NCBI GenBank assembly: GCA_013398955.1
Contig: VWPU01012610.1
Coordinates: 1 to 64,000, forward strand
Source: Callaeas wilsoni
Taxonomy: Eukaryota > Chordata > Aves > Passeriformes > Callaeidae
DNA: 64,000 nt
Direction of reading: 5' to 3'
Positions 37,701-51,721 of the stretch are shown here, one piece after another; within the stretch, counting starts at the first letter, position 1, and every line of letters begins with the position of its first letter. Made by a program: the position numbers and the translations under genes. Under the pieces are notes generated by a model. That model had not been told where the DNA came from. It ran no database searches and was given only the letters and a program-made list of their open reading frames with translations.

Positions 37701-40700
37701 TTTTCCTATCCTCTGCTGATCAAATAATGAAAATACTCAAGTCTACTCACAGAAATGAACTCCAAGCCAGAATCCACTGCCCTCACCATGATTAGATGGA
37801 AACATACTTTGAGGTGATCTAGAAGGCTGCAAAAACAGTCTGGGGTCATGCCCCTGTACCACGGACTTTTCACAAAGTAACCCTACAGCACGCCTTCCAA
37901 GAGATCACAGGTGTCCTGGTGAATCCACTGTCAACAGCAGAGCTGCACAGACCTGCCTGAGGGTCATGGGCACCCTGTTTCTCACCCTGCTTTCCTGACC
38001 ACAAATAGACTTTGCCACCAGCTCATGCTGCAAAAAGGTCATTCTGATCCATTGTTTCCATAGTTCACCTTGTCTTCCTCCCAAAGAAAACTTATGGGTT
38101 TGGGTGAATTAAAGCCACTGAGTGTTTGAATAGGTCCTCTGGCTGAGATGACTGATACACCGGGTCTAATGAGGGTACAGCAGAGAACATCTGCTCAACA
38201 TAGCTTGAACCAGTGACAATAGGACACAAGAAGGCAAAATTTCAGACCCCTGTCCATTAGAGCTCTGGAGATTAGTACTTGTTCCTTCAGTGTCACCTGG
38301 AAGTCACCTGTGGGCCAGGTTGCGGACTCCATTATATGTACACATAATAATGTTTCACATTAAGATGATGCTGGAATTAGGAAGACATAAGAAGCAGGAA
38401 GGACTAGGTGTCTGAGCATGCATCACATAAACTTGACTTATGGCAAAACTATTAGAAATTATTTTGACTTTCATATTCAAGAGAAATTACACAAAATATC
38501 CACTAAATAAATTAAATATCCACTACAGCTAACACTGACTTCTGAAATATGTTGAATATAGTGAAGAAGAGTGAGTTAGGAACATATGACAGAAACCTCA
38601 TTCTCTTGAATTCCGTAGTCTGTTGTAGATTCTTGTGCAAGTGGAAAATAACTGCTACAGGCACCCTTTTCATGCAGCATCTTCCAACTTCTGTGAAAAG
38701 TATGAAACTCATAATAGAAAGCTGAGCTTTAAAACATCTAGCAGATTGTGGGCTTTAGACTTTCTTTAGAGAGGGAAAAAAAGAAACAAAGCAGACATGC
38801 TAGCTAGAATGAGCTGAAAAGTGTATCATAATGCTAGGAAACTGAAAAAATATGTTGAAGTAACCCTCATGCTTCAGAGGTCTAGCCTTGTGTCACTGAT
38901 GGGGAAGAGAAATCATTTGGTGAGGTGATCTGTGAGTTTTCATGATGAGTGATGCTTTCAACAGGAAAGGATTAACTGAGTAGCATGTAACTTGCCTTTC
39001 TCCTCTATGGAAAGAGATCGTGTTTCTTATGGATTCATTTCAAAATTAATTAAGCTTGACCCATCACGCCTTTGTAGGGTTACTTCTTCCTTCATCTTCT
39101 AAAACATGTTATATCAAGTCTGTTGAAAAACAAATTATATAAATGAACTTGACACAGCCTTTAATACTAGTGATTTCTGTAATCAGTAGACAGTTACTCC
39201 TACGGTATATGAATATTTTTAAATTCACATAGTAAAAGGCTAAAATGGAAAAATAGACTGTCCTAAAAGAGAGGAATTTGGAAGCAGAAATGGAAGAAAA
39301 GGAATTCAGACAAAATAAAATTCTTAGGATCAAAAAAGATTTAAAAAAAATCTTTAGGTAGTAATTCTGATACTCATCATTGCATTAATATCTCTGGCAA
39401 GTATTTTTTTAATCTACTGAGAAAATGTTGAGAATTTTCTTTTTCTTCATGTGTGATGCACTCATAAAAAGGCACATTTTTGTATTTGAGGCATGTTTTA
39501 GGTTAAAATCCTAAACCATGGTGGAACTGATACAGCTGGTTCTTGCAGGGGGTGAAACATCATTTTACTCCAAAACAAAGCCTCTCCAAATACTGTCTTT
39601 GTAAACACATTCCCATGATTGAAAGTAATTTGAAACTTTCCCCTGTAAGATAATGGGCATATTCCTCTAGTATGTTCAAAACTAGTCAGTTCACAAGTGA
39701 ACTTCATTATATAAAAAACATCTGTTTTATGAAGAAATGAAAACCAATTATGTGGTACACAGTAAGCAAACAACAAAAACGGAAGCAATTGCAGAAATTC
39801 AGGCCAGTTGCTTCAAAATTCAGGTTATTGGAATAGTCAAAGCGCTATGCACAGACTTTTTAATTTACCTGAAATACAGCAAAACAGACATCAAAAGCAT
39901 ATCTCTGAATTTAATATGATTCTCCTATTTCCTTTAAAGGTCCTTGTCAGACATAAGTCTGTGCTCGTTAACATGTAAGTTCTTGTGAACAAAACATTCA
40001 GAAAATTCTGCTGCTTTCACTTTGCAATATTACAAATTTTCTTGAAGAGATCATTATTCAGTAATATTTGATAGCTAGTGAACCTCATACTAATGAGAGT
40101 ATTTGAACTTTAGGGTGAGCTAATTAACCCTGCTTCAGTTGCAAAGTAGGGGTTGAAAGTTTCATATGTATGAACAGAAATAGCAATTAATGCTAAATTT
40201 ACTTAACTTGCTAAAGAAATAGAAGCACATAAAGAAAACTCAGAGGAATGGTCAAGTGGCTAGCATGTATAATCACAGAATTTAGTGTTGAATTCTCCAT
40301 TGATATCCCCAAAAAAGTCTACCTATTTTGTATCTCTTAACAAGCGTTTTCAAAATCACCTCATTATTGTAGGAGAAAAAAATTACACATGGCCACTCAC
40401 AGCGGAAAGCAGCAGCTAATGGAAGGATTTTAGGCTTCTTTCATTAAAGCATTGATCCAGACTAGCATCAAAAAATAGATTTAGATTTCCGCATCTGTAA
40501 AATGTAGGAGTTGTCTTTATGAGATCAGGGAGGTTGCCTACAGCTGATACTACCAGCCTTTATAAATTAATGGATTTGTCAGAAAAAAGCATTGATTTCC
40601 AAAGGCAGTCAACACCTGCCCTTACCAATTTTTCTGTGGAAAGCTGGTATGCTGCTTTTCATTGCTTAAGGAGCTCTGTGAATCCCATGTTAATTTCTTA

Positions 40701-43028
40701 TAATTTTCTGAGTTTGCTACTGGGTATATTACCTTCGTCTTCTCACTTTGGAATATACGTAACAAACCATCATAGAGTGTGTTAGACCTGTAGCCCCATT
40801 GTGCTGGGCATGGCTAAGATCATAAAGATATATACTTACTTATCCTTCAGAAATACTAACTTTCAAGAAAAGAGCCTGGACCCCCATCCCACTGCCTCTA
40901 AATTCAGTTAGGGAAACAAAGGAATGGCATGCTGAGTAACGTATGATTGAATGGCAGCAGACAAAAGCTTTGTTCTAAATCAAGCTGAGTATTCTTCCTG
41001 AGAGAACACTGCAATCAAAAAGTTACAGAAAGTGCGTGAGAAAACTAGTGTCAAAGTTCAGATGATCAAATTGTGTGTTCATACATCTCTGAAGTATATA
41101 TAAGAGCTTGTAAAGTTCTAACAGAGCAATTCAGTATTTTAAACGAACCAAGTATAAAAATCAAGAGGCTCAGAAACAATTCTTGTATGACACTAGCACC
41201 TTGATAAATGTACAGTAAAGCTTCTGATTTTCTCCTGTAATTTCTTCTTCCAGATTTTCCCAGGACTGAAATAAGCTCTTTCTTTTTTTTCTGCAATACT
41301 GTCTTCCTCTTTCCCAGCATCTCCACTGGCAATTTTACTTTATCTTTGTCCCCATACAAATGTTGTATTGCCTTAACCACCACACCCTTCTGTAGCCTTT
41401 CTTTGCAGTTCGATTGAAGAAGCTCTGTAAGCCTGGGCAAAAGCCAGGCTGTCTGTTGACCTAACCAAAGCAGTGTTTACAGAAAAAATCAAGAGGCAGA
41501 ATGAACTGTGTTCAGAATTTGTACAGGCTCCCATTTTATTTTGATTCCTCAGTAGCTTTACAGCATATGCTCGGGAGATGAAGAGAGCCAGGAGCACCAT
41601 GGCTTGAATAGAAAGTATCTTGTTTGTCATAGCCACACAAAACAGCCACATCAAAGTAAATAATACTTGCAAACAGATGAGAAATTAATGCAAACACTGT
41701 CTTAGTCCCTATGGCTTCTATTGTGCTCCTTTATCGTAATATCAGTGTCTTCTGTTAGGGAAAGATTTCTTTTTTATTAAAGAAATATGATATACCATAG
41801 AGAAAAGAAAGGGAAATGAACTAGTATTCTAAAATCAAATGTCAGATCTTCCTCTATCTGAGCTTGCAGATGATTACAAAAGGCTTAGCTGGAAGCCAGT
41901 TCTTGCGCCAAGATAAACACTGAAGCATTCCTATAGACTTACTATTTGAGCTGCACTCTTATTCATTTATACAATGTACATTGGCCAGAAAGAAATATTA
42001 CATGCGAACACCAGCTAAAGAAAATGCTCGATACATTTGCAAATCACCTGTGCATCTCTATAAGCATGCAAATACAGAATTTGATTCCCAACATTTCTTT
42101 GGTAGAAGTATACTACAAAGGTTGCTTTTCTTTCCTTTCCTCCTCATCCTTCAGTTTTCTTCCCTCAGTTTTGGGAATTCGACAAGAATCTAAAACAAAC
42201 TAAAACACATCTGACTTTTAGTAGCTGTTACTCAGAGACTCAAAGCTCTCAGTATTATTTTCTTCTTTATTAATAAGAATTCAATCATAGTAAAATGTTC
42301 TAGATTAATTCTTCATGAGCTCCATTTCTGTCATTTTTCTGCTGAGACATGACAGCATTTCATGGCTAAAAAAAAATTAATTCTCAGTATTTTTCCGAAA
42401 CATTTTAAGTCAAAAAATAACATAGACACACACAGGTGCTATTACTAGAATATTACAGGGTAAAATAATGCAGGAGATTACCTCCGAAAATATTGTATGT
42501 GAATGAAGGTCATTTCCTGGATTGCCTACACCTGAATGGGTGACAGATTTTCCGCACCAGTTCAGGGTGCCTGTGAGAACTTTTCCTTCACCTTTGAGTG
42601 AAGAAGATTCAGCAAACTACAGAAGCCCTTTGATATACTTGATTTTCTTGTGTACATGTTTAAAGCTAAACATTTCAGCCAAAATTTCAAATAAAAACTC
42701 AGCGGAGCAAAAATTATTTTAAAGATAATTACAATACAGTTGAAACTTTTAACCATATGGTATCTTATGTTGTCACACGTAATTCTACTTTAATATGCTT
42801 TTAAACATTGAGAAATTTCCTGTTCAAAAACAAATGTTAAAAAATCATGCAGGAATATATAAGAAGAATTTAAAAGTCAGTATCATGATGCAGTATCATT
42901 AATAATCATAATAAGCTGTAATGAAATTTTTAGTTCAGTACATGAGGTTTTTTTGTATTTAACTTACACACATCATAGGGATTAGATGAGAGACAAGGGG
43001 AAAAAGTTGGAATGTGAGAAATTCTGAC
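34723..43028. other. Intron 3, 34.7-43.0 kb: largely featureless
   Basis: AT-rich unique sequence. One weak MIR-like core match is listed at 40484-40530. A 71-codon ATG frame at 36311-36526 starts with a hydrophobic stretch but has no other support. No CR1 is recognised. Confidence 0.5.
40484..40530 (+). mobile_element. Possible MIR-type core fragment
   Basis: atttccgcatctgtaaaatg (40484-40503) resembles the MIR core gtttcctcatctgtaaaatg. Similarity fades quickly on both sides, so this could be coincidence. Confidence 0.3.
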
Positions 43029-43230
43029 TGAACATAAGAATGAAGATTTCCCCCGTTAGGATGATGAAACACCAGAACAGGTTGCCCAGGGAGGTTGTGG
43101 AGTTTCCATCCTTGGAGATACTCAAAACTCAAGTGCATGAGGCCCCAAGAAGCCTGATCTCATTGGATATGCTGTGAGCTGGAGGAGGTTTTCTGGAGCT
43201 TCCCTCCAACTTGCATGATTCTGTAATTCA
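43029..43230 (+). mobile_element. CR1 LINE 3' fragment, plus strand
   Basis: About 200 bp of the CR1 3' end: caccagaacaggttgcccag (near 43071), ggaggttgtggagtttccat, and the terminal ccctccaacttgcatgattc with tgtaattc after it. Strong 5' truncation. No coding capacity. Confidence 0.85.
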
Positions 43231-44111
43231 TATAAAAACTGGTAGGTGTAGCTTAGAAAGAGGATTAACACCCACACACTTTGAATCATTTAAATGGAAC
43301 TTTGTGGAGGGCTTTCAGAACAGAAATACTGTTTTAAAAATTATTCATCAATTCATCTCACAATTTATGAAGTCTTTTGACCTCTCCAGTGTTAAAAAAT
43401 ACTGTGCCAACAGCCTGATATATTGATTTCTAAGATTATATTTTTATAGTATATTCATCTATACTTATTTAATAAAGTAGTTTTAAAAAGCAAAACAAAA
43501 TAAATATGAGCTGTCATTTGATTGAAAACATTTTTGAGGAACTTTAATTAAGTATTTACTTTTGGGTGATCCAAAATTCTTTTCATTTTGCATTTGTCTG
43601 CTCACCTAAGGAGAAACAAAGCCAACCCCCTTCCTCCTGCCCCCAAACAACAAACCCCAAACACCTCATGCTTCCTTCCGATGCTGCCCTGAAGCTCAAG
43701 TGACATACCAGATGGTTAAGTACTCAGCTCTTTCATCTTTTTTGTCATCCCATTCCCCCACAAGGTCTCATCTCATCTTATAAAATAATTCCTTATAATT
43801 GGTCTCCTAGTCTATGACTTTTCAGTATTGAATATAATCCCACTTCTACTACCCCAGCAGTCAAGATGATCATTGTGATATTTTGGTACTCTCTGATGGT
43901 AACAGTGGCTCCTTACTTTAGTATCACCTGCAAATTTCATTGTTACATTTTGATCTTTCTAGTGGCAGAAAAAATATAAGATAAAATAAAAATTAGTCCC
44001 AAATCTCATCCTTTGAGTATTTCCACCTGTAATCCCCCTCGGCGTTTTACTTCTGTGTTCACCATACAGTACTAGCACAGCCCCTTTTATCCAGAATCTT
44101 AACCATTCTAC
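43231..44111. other. Intron 3, 43.2-44.1 kb: no recognisable feature
   Basis: AT-rich unique sequence; a short C/A-rich run lies at about 43620-43670. Confidence 0.5.
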
Positions 44112-44714
44112 TGTTTTTTCTGGGTTTGGCTGGAGTAGAGTTAATTCTTTTCACAGTTGCATGTATGGGTCTGTGTTTTGGGTTTCTGGTGGCTACAGTG
44201 CTGATCACACAGGGGTGTTCTAGTTATTGCTGAGCAGCGCTTGCAGAGAGGCAAGGCCGCCTCAGCTCCTCATACCATGCCACCAGTGCGGAGGCTGGGG
44301 ATGCACAAGGAGCTGGGAGAGGGCACAGCCAGGACAGTTGACCCCAACTGACCCAAGGGATATTCCATGCCATGTGGTGCCATGTTCAGCAATAAACCAG
44401 GGCAGAAGTGGCCAGGGTGCCACTGCTGAGGCCCTGGCTGAGCAATTGGGCAACTAGTGCTGAGCAATTGCTTTCATTTTCATCACTTGTCTTCCTTGGG
44501 TTTTATCTTTCTCTCTCTCTTTGTGATTTAGATTTTCACTACAATTTATTACTAATGTTGTTTTATTTCTATTATTAAACTGTTCTTATCTCAACCCATG
44601 AGTTTTCTCCCTTTTATCTTTTCAATTCTCTTGCCCCTATCCTGCTGAAAGGGGTGGAAGAGTAAACAAGTGGCTGTATGGTGCTTAGCTGCAAGCTGGA
44701 GTTAAACCATGACA
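44112..44714 (+). mobile_element. Solo LTR of an avian endogenous retrovirus
   Basis: About 600 bp starting TG (44112) and ending CA (44714). Internal landmarks match an LTR type I know from avian genomes: ggctggagtagagttaatt (44129), tagttattgctgagcagcgc (near 44222), aactgacccaagggatattc, a run holding cagcaataaa (near 44388), the polyadenylation-like attattaaact (44571) followed by atctcaaccca and gagttttctcccttt, and a closing ggtgcttagctgc plus ggagttaaacca. No retroviral internal sequence or second LTR is present, so it is a solo LTR left by recombination. I see no clear target-site duplication (ttctac on the left, cttgtt on the right). The Repbase name cannot be given without a search. 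Confidence 0.82.
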
Positions 44715-45542
44715 CTTGTTTTGTTCTAATTCTCATCTTCTTCCATTTACATCTTGTAATCAAAGATGCTTTACTGAACGTTAGATAGCTGAGGTCCACC
44801 AGATTTCTTTTATGTAGGGAACCAGTCACAGAATAAACAAGAAGTGACATTGATCTACAATTGCTAAGCATATGTTGCATTTTATTTCATCACCAGCTGT
44901 TTCTAATTTTGTCCCTTATGGTACTAAAACAACAACCAAAAAAAAAAAAACAACACCCATCACCAAAAGAAACACCACACAATTTACGTAATTCTTGAGA
45001 TTCCTCTAGGCAAAACAAAACAAACTCCAGGGTAAAAGGAGTTATCAGTTAATCTCAGATCTCATATAAAAGTGAAACTTAATCTGAAACAATGCATCCT
45101 TTTAAACATCCTCAATCTAAAAGTCAAGTGAGAGCAGCAGCAGCTGCCACATCCTAATTCATGTACCAAAACAAACAAACAAACCAGTCCCATGGTAAAT
45201 ATCTACTAGCTGGTTGTGATACAGTTGGCTTAGATATAATGTTTGAAGATTTGCTGGAGAATATTCTACATCTAATATTATATTTAATAGATTCAGGACA
45301 AAAATAAACCACAATTAAGATGAGTCACTAAATATAAAAGTTACTTGCAGTTAAACATTATATAAGATTTCAGTTTCTTCAAAGACTTAAAAACCAGTAT
45401 CATAAAGTTGAAAAAGTCATATATCAAATGAAAAAAATACATTGTGCTATTTACAACTGAATGGGATTTGCTTAAATATTTGATTAAAAATTCTAATTGG
45501 TTTTGCACTTTATTATGAAGAAGTATCTAGAGAATAAGTCAT
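44715..45542. other. Intron 3, 44.7-45.5 kb: A-rich tract, otherwise nothing recognised
   Basis: Contains an A/C-rich low-complexity run at about 44930-44985. No gene or repeat family is recognised. Confidence 0.5.
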
Positions 45543-45915
45543 AAAACCATAGAATGGCTTGTGTTGGAAGGGGCCTCAAATACCATGTAGTTCCAACAGC
45601 CCTGAACTGAGCGGGAACACCTCTCACTAGCACAGGTTGCTAAAAGCCCCATGCAGCCTTGCCTTGAACACTGCCAGAGATGGGGCATCCACTTCTCTGG
45701 GCAACCTGTTCCAGTACCTCACCAACCTCACAGCAAAGAATTTTTTGATAATATCTAATCTAAACTTACTTTCTTTCAGTTTGAAGCCATTCTCTCTTGT
45801 CCTGTCACTACATGTCCTTGTAAAAAGCATCTCTCCATCTTCCTTGTAGGCTCCCTGCAGGTACTGAAGGCTGCAATCGCATCATCCCAAGTCTTCTTTT
45901 CTCCAGAATGAACAA
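45543..45915 (-). mobile_element. CR1 LINE 3' fragment, minus strand
   Basis: The left end is the reverse-complemented tail (accatagaatggcttgtgtt at 45546, then ggaaggggcctcaaatacca). Then come gttccaacagccctgaactg, ttgccttgaacactgccaga, tctctgggcaacctgttcca (near 45694), a run ending in ctcttgtcctgtcactaca, and cttcttttctccagaatgaa (45893), where it is truncated. About 370 bp. Confidence 0.92.
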
Positions 45916-48900
45916 ATATACTGTAAGATATTATGAAAAGTGGTAGGATAATAAGTCCTTTGAGATTACCAAGTAGTGCCATTCTGAGAATTCAGTAACA
46001 CAAACCACATTGTCATGACTGGGGATGTAGAATCTCTTGACCTACACTAGTTAGCAGTCAGCTTAGAAATTCAGTTCTCAGGGAACTCTGCACCTTTTTT
46101 CCCGTCCATTAAGTGTAGAGCACAATCCTGTATTGACCTGAAGTACAGAATGGTCCAGATTAGATATTCTCTATCCAGATTCATTCCTATGCATGAGTCA
46201 CGGTCAGAAGAGACATTTGCCGGTTTAAAAGCATTATTTGTCTGGATTTTCCCATTAGATTTGTTTCTGAGAAGAGCCACTAGTACTGCACTAACAGTAC
46301 TCAGGCACCGATATCATCTCAACAAATCTCCCTGGGCGATTCTGGTCTTGTGTTATTAATTTGGCTTATGGATGGATACCTATCTATTAGAGACAACTGT
46401 GGTAGATCAGTGATTTTCTGCCATCTGTAAACAGATGGATTGAAATTAGTTACTAATTGGAGTGAGGGATCTCAACACATGAAATATCAACCACCTGGGC
46501 CATAAAGTCATCTGCTGTAGGATTGCAAAACCCTGGTGTTTCTTATTGTCCATAGCTCTAGTAATGCCTAAAAATGGCTCAGAGTGATGTCTTCAGAATA
46601 TTTGCAGCTGGGAAAGATCCAAGTTTCAGTCTTTCTTTTGGCTGACAGTGTTGACACAGGCTTCAAACCAGGCGGTGATTAAATCTTAGATTTCAGAGTT
46701 TAAAAACCCAGTATTGCTTTGAGCTGCATTTTAAACTAGTAAGTATTCTTTCACCTCTTATGTAAGCAATCCACTTATAATAGCAGACCACTGTCTTGCA
46801 AGCAAAGCATTGCAATGGAATTATCTCAAACTGTCAGTGTCTGTTTTAACACTTGCAAACACGATCCCAAATGTCTGGGGGTGTCTCAAATATATATATT
46901 TCGCTTCAAGTGTTAAGACTTAAATCTTGGATTTGTTGCTAGAACTGGATGCTGTAACCATAGTGATTACCTTTCAGTTGCTAGACTTTGACTCGCCATG
47001 AAATGAAGAAGGAAAAGGCTTGGGGAGAGATTTAAACAGTTCACCCAATATTGAACTGACACCTACTGCTGAATCTACGTTGAGACTGTAGAAAATAGGT
47101 ATCTTTATGACAAGCAATCTTTGCAGACAGAATTTGAAGAAGGAGTATGATTAAAAACTGACTGAAATCAGGATTAAAGAACAAGAATTCTTCCTGTAAA
47201 TACAAAAAGGGAGAAATAAAAACACTGTTCTCACACAGAACACTAATCTTCAACATAACAGATATCCCCATCACAGAAAGGCTTTTCCCAAACATCAGGC
47301 AGGGGATATAGGAGAGGATATATGGTAAGAAACAAGTGCCGGGCAGGGACTAAGCTGCCTTAGTTCCTCCCCTGGAGTTGAGACATAAGAGTATTATCCA
47401 TGTCATAAAACTGTGGCAGCTACCATTGCAGCAGACCACGTATGATACCTATTAAGCCTACTGAATTCCATTTTGCTGCAGCCAAAACCAAGCTATTCTC
47501 CCATCCTGTCCTCTACACTCATCTGCAGCTATTTCACTGCTCTATACACCAACATTTGTTTGTCTGTTTTATCACACCTGTAATCTAGGAGAGACCCAAG
47601 AGTTAACATTGATCTGGCTGTCTTAGAACAACAAGAGGGCTGTCATGCTAAGACTTGGTGTCCATTTAAAGTCCTGTCTCCACTGTAGCCAATATCCAAT
47701 ACTATATAAGAAGATACAAGAATCCTCCAACACAGAGAACTGGAACAGTCTACCCCCCAACATTATTTTCATTCTGACCCACAAAAGGGAAGTTATTTTA
47801 CCCTGAACCATGCTAATTTATATTCCTCCCGAGATTTATTTACAATACACTTTCATAAACCTCTTTTAACAAGTGCAAATTAGGTGTCACTTCTATCACT
47901 AAAAATAGCAAACTGAAAAGCATACCAGAAGAGTAATCTATTTCACTCAAATTATAAGAAATTATAGGACATCTCCCCGTGACAACACTGGTGAATGCTG
48001 GAGATCTGTTTCTAGTATTGTGCTCTAGGTTTCAGAGTGGGTAGAAAAGGAGGCAGGACTATCTGCTTCTAAAGATCTGCTAACACCAATTGTTAGAGCA
48101 AGATGTTCAAGTCCCAGAGCCACTATCTGATTTTCTATCCTTTTCCAAAGAAAATGGACTATTGCATCTGGAAAGTTTGCTGTAGGATATGTTAGAAAGT
48201 CAGTCTAGTCAAAGGAATGTACTATGGTGAGAGCAAAGAAAGGTAGAGCTGTCCCTTGTTGTTTCCTAAACTCCATTCTCCACTCCATTCATTAGCTCTA
48301 TAATTATTGTCTGAGAAGAGTCAATCTTCAGGGAACAGATGTTCATACTATCCTGAGATACCTTAAGATGTTCTAATTAGCTGAAAGGATAAATTATTTT
48401 GTAGTTCAGTAAATTTATTACTCTATCCTAATAGATCTAAAAGCCATTCCTGCTATAAATAAGTGAAAAACTACAAATCCATTCAGATAAAACACATCCA
48501 TCTGGAGAGTCCTGTGACTAGCCAGCACATTTATCTCTTAGCATTCAGTGTCTACTGATACTAACCCACTGGTCCTGTAACTATTTAGTCAAGATCTATG
48601 TGATTAAGTAAGGCAAATAACAGGCAAAATATGGAAAATGTTCATTTTACTAAACCCATACTTGACTTCACCTACACCACATCATCAGGTACCTTAAATG
48701 AAGGCACTTGCCATATGGCTTCAAAGATTTTCTTGCTGCATGGCATGGTGCTGCATCCTACTTTGTGCTGTAGCTTCACTTGTCTCATTACCTGTGAAAG
48801 CCTTACCTCTGATTAGAAGTCACTAGCCAGAGCTCTGTTATCATACTGAAGATTAGCAAGATTCACCACCATTAATTACCACAAAGAAGAAAAACCTTCC

Positions 48901-51319
48901 CGTCATCTGCATTGTTGCTCATACCAGGAACAATGGTATGACTTGGTCACCTCTGCCATGCACCAAAACTTCCAAACAACTGATCTCCTGTCCCAGGAGC
49001 TCCTCCTGTTCAATTTCTCACTACCATCCCCTTCTTGCCACAGATTCCTCTTGTAGGTGGCAAGAGGAAAAGAGTTACATCTGTCCCATAATTTACTCCT
49101 CTACAGGAGTGCTGCTTCACTGACATTGGTTTCCATTTTTGCCCACAAACACCTAATTTATCAACTCTATCTTCAGAAAAGCCAAACCTTCTGGACCTCT
49201 ACACTTCATACTACTCTGATAACAGCACCTATGATTAGCTCTGCAAGAAGTTAAACCAGTTCTACAAAAAGCTGTAGGTGAGAAAGTACTACACTTTATC
49301 TTTGAACAGTAGTGTCACAGACCTAGGCTTCACAGTTTGGCCAGCTGCTTCTCTGGCTAGATACAAGGCTATTTTAGTGGAAAAGTAGTCTTACTGCACA
49401 GTGAAGGCATTAAGAAAAAGAAACAGAAAAGTAGTCATATTTGTAGAAGGAGGAATAAATGCATAGGAACAATGCTTGTTTCACTCCCAAAACCACAGTG
49501 AATTTCCATTCCTCTCCTGGATTGAAATTGTCTAATTTGCAAAACAGTGGAAACTTACCAGTAACAAACAGCTGTTTTCTTGTTTCTAAATGGAAAAATA
49601 TTCATGAGGACTTTTAGCTGACACAGTTAAGGCTTTACAATGACTCCAGAAATTAAAGCTTCAGAAGAAAATATTGCTTGGCCAACAACCCATGGATTTG
49701 GGATCTCTCAGCCCTCAATAGCCCTTCTAGCATATATTATATCAGTTGCAATAAATTCAGGACACCAGGACACACCAGAGTTACGCCATCTGCATCAGTG
49801 ATCACCACATATGGGTCACTTGGATGTTTGAACTTTATTCTTCATAGTGTGACACAGCTGTCTCTCAAAAGCACCAAGGGAAGTGAAGCTGTGTGCGAGA
49901 GAAGTGCTATGTGTACTTCTGCTGACCTTTCAAGATGGACCAAAAAATTAATATTTCAGAAGCACAGAGACATGTTAAAAAAAAACCCAGACAGCAACTC
50001 AACAAACCAATTCCATGCTTCTGCCAGCAAGGCTCCATCTGCCCCTCTCAGAGGTCACCATGCTGGACAAGTTTCACAACAGCACCTCAACATTCCATAG
50101 CAGGCTGTAGCAAACCAGGGAAGCTGAAGAGTCAAGAGTGGCTTTCCTTGCTTTTTCAAATGTTGTGGATGCTAATCTTTTTTTTTTTTTTTTCCTCCAA
50201 GTTAATAAATGAGCAAGCAAAAGCACGGTAATACTGAACAGTTGACTGGCTGCTGAGCTCATGCGCTATTTTAATACTGTGGAAACACTAATAAACTTAT
50301 GTAGCAAATAGAAGAGAGGAGATAGGCAATGAGATGCCAACCCACTAGATGCTTGGGTGTCACAGTCATTTGAGAACGGTTGGTGCAACCCTGGCAATAG
50401 ATCTGAGCTTCTTCTGTCTTTCTGACTTGACGCTGTAGAACAGTTGTACACAGCTACCAAACCCAGTCTCAGCTGTAGCCCCATGGCTGGCAGCACACTG
50501 CTAACTCGTTCTGGTTCACCCTGGCCTCCTCTGACTAGAAAACATGAAAATTGCCTTGACTGAAGACAGTGGTGCGTGTGTTCTGTGATCTTTCACAAGT
50601 CCTTTAGTTTTTCCTGCCTCATTCTTGGGACTGTAAATCCCTCTCCAGAACTATAGGTTCACAGCTGCTCTGAGCTGCTCTGCAAAGTTGCTTTGGCTTC
50701 CTCCTTCACTCTTAGATGTCCTTTTCTGCCCCAGAACCAATGCTTGGATAGCCATTGGTGGTGGAGACAGGATCAAGGAATTTACCTACATAAAAAAACA
50801 CCATGCAAAAATCATAATAAGAAAGTTATCTCTAACCTGGATTACTTTCACTTCCTAACTAGTTATTCAAAAGTGTGTGGTCACACAGGAAAGGATGGAA
50901 GAAGCAGTTGTCTTGGGCTTCACTGAGATGAAAGCCTTCTGAAACATCAGTCTCAGAGAGAAGTTTTACTGCCCTAAGCATTAAATAAAACTGGTTTTGA
51001 GGTTTGTTTTATTTATAAAGTCACTTACATGAAGACACTCTCCCAGATTTTCAGTATATTGGCACCAATCTCAATTTTCTGCACTAAGCTACTCAATTCC
51101 TGAAATAATTACTAATCCCATGTTCTCCTTAGTTACATATTTTGGAGGAAAGAGAGCCTGCACCTCCATATCCTAATCAGTACTCAAGAGTATTAATCAG
51201 ATGCTTTCCAAATGACTGATGAGTTATTTGCTCTTGCTTTTTTTTTTATTCTCCTAAAATGTCTACACATACTATATAGTGTTTTGAAATGTAGGTTCCC
51301 ATGAGACTGGCAACAGCAC
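45916..51319. other. Intron 3, 45.9-51.3 kb: no recognisable feature
   Basis: Unique-looking sequence. It includes a 16-base T run (50178-50193). A 140-codon open frame at 49678-50100 begins at TTG and has no recognisable domain. No repeat family is recognised. Confidence 0.5.
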
Positions 51320-51670
51320 TGCATTTGTGGGGTTTTAATCAGATTAATCATATTAAATGGCCAGCGCAATTAGTTATCCAGTTGATTATGCTGTTAAAAT
51401 AAAAATAAAACAAAGTCCTTTATTATTAACTCTCTAAAAATACTCTGCATTCTGCTCAGAGGATTTTGTGTCAACAATACATGCATTTAAAAGCAAACTG
51501 ATTCCCTGCAAAAGCTAAAAGCAAATTTTCCATAGGAAGTCTATATCAGTGTTGTATGCTCATCGACTATGATGTTAGATTATCATGTAAGCAGCTTAAT
51601 AATATTTAAATTATGCAGCTCATGAGAAATCGCATGAAGAGCTTTTCCTCAAGCTGCCTTTTGCAAAAAC
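51320..51670. promoter_or_regulatory. Candidate conserved noncoding segment rich in TAAT/ATTA motifs
   Basis: The stretch has many homeodomain-type cores in a small space (taatcagattaatcatatta at 51337-51356, caattag at 51367, gattatg, attatcatg) with balanced composition and no repeat signature. This is the look of vertebrate noncoding enhancers, but AT-rich DNA makes such motifs common. I cannot measure conservation, so this is only a pointer. Confidence 0.2.
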
Positions 51671-51721
51671 ATCCCAGATGAAAAGCAAGTATTTACAGCA
51701 CATTTGGTTTGCAGTGACCCC

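Noticed and set aside
41066..41440. 124-codon open frame, minus strand
   Set aside because: Begins at TTG on the minus strand. The Lys-rich part derives from a pyrimidine-rich plus strand and no family is recognised.
48100..48130. tRNA-like gttcaagtccc motif
   Set aside because: No A box at the right distance and no cloverleaf pairing around it.
49678..50100. 140-codon open frame, plus strand
   Set aside because: Begins at TTG, lacks any recognisable motif and lies in intron without matching splice sites.
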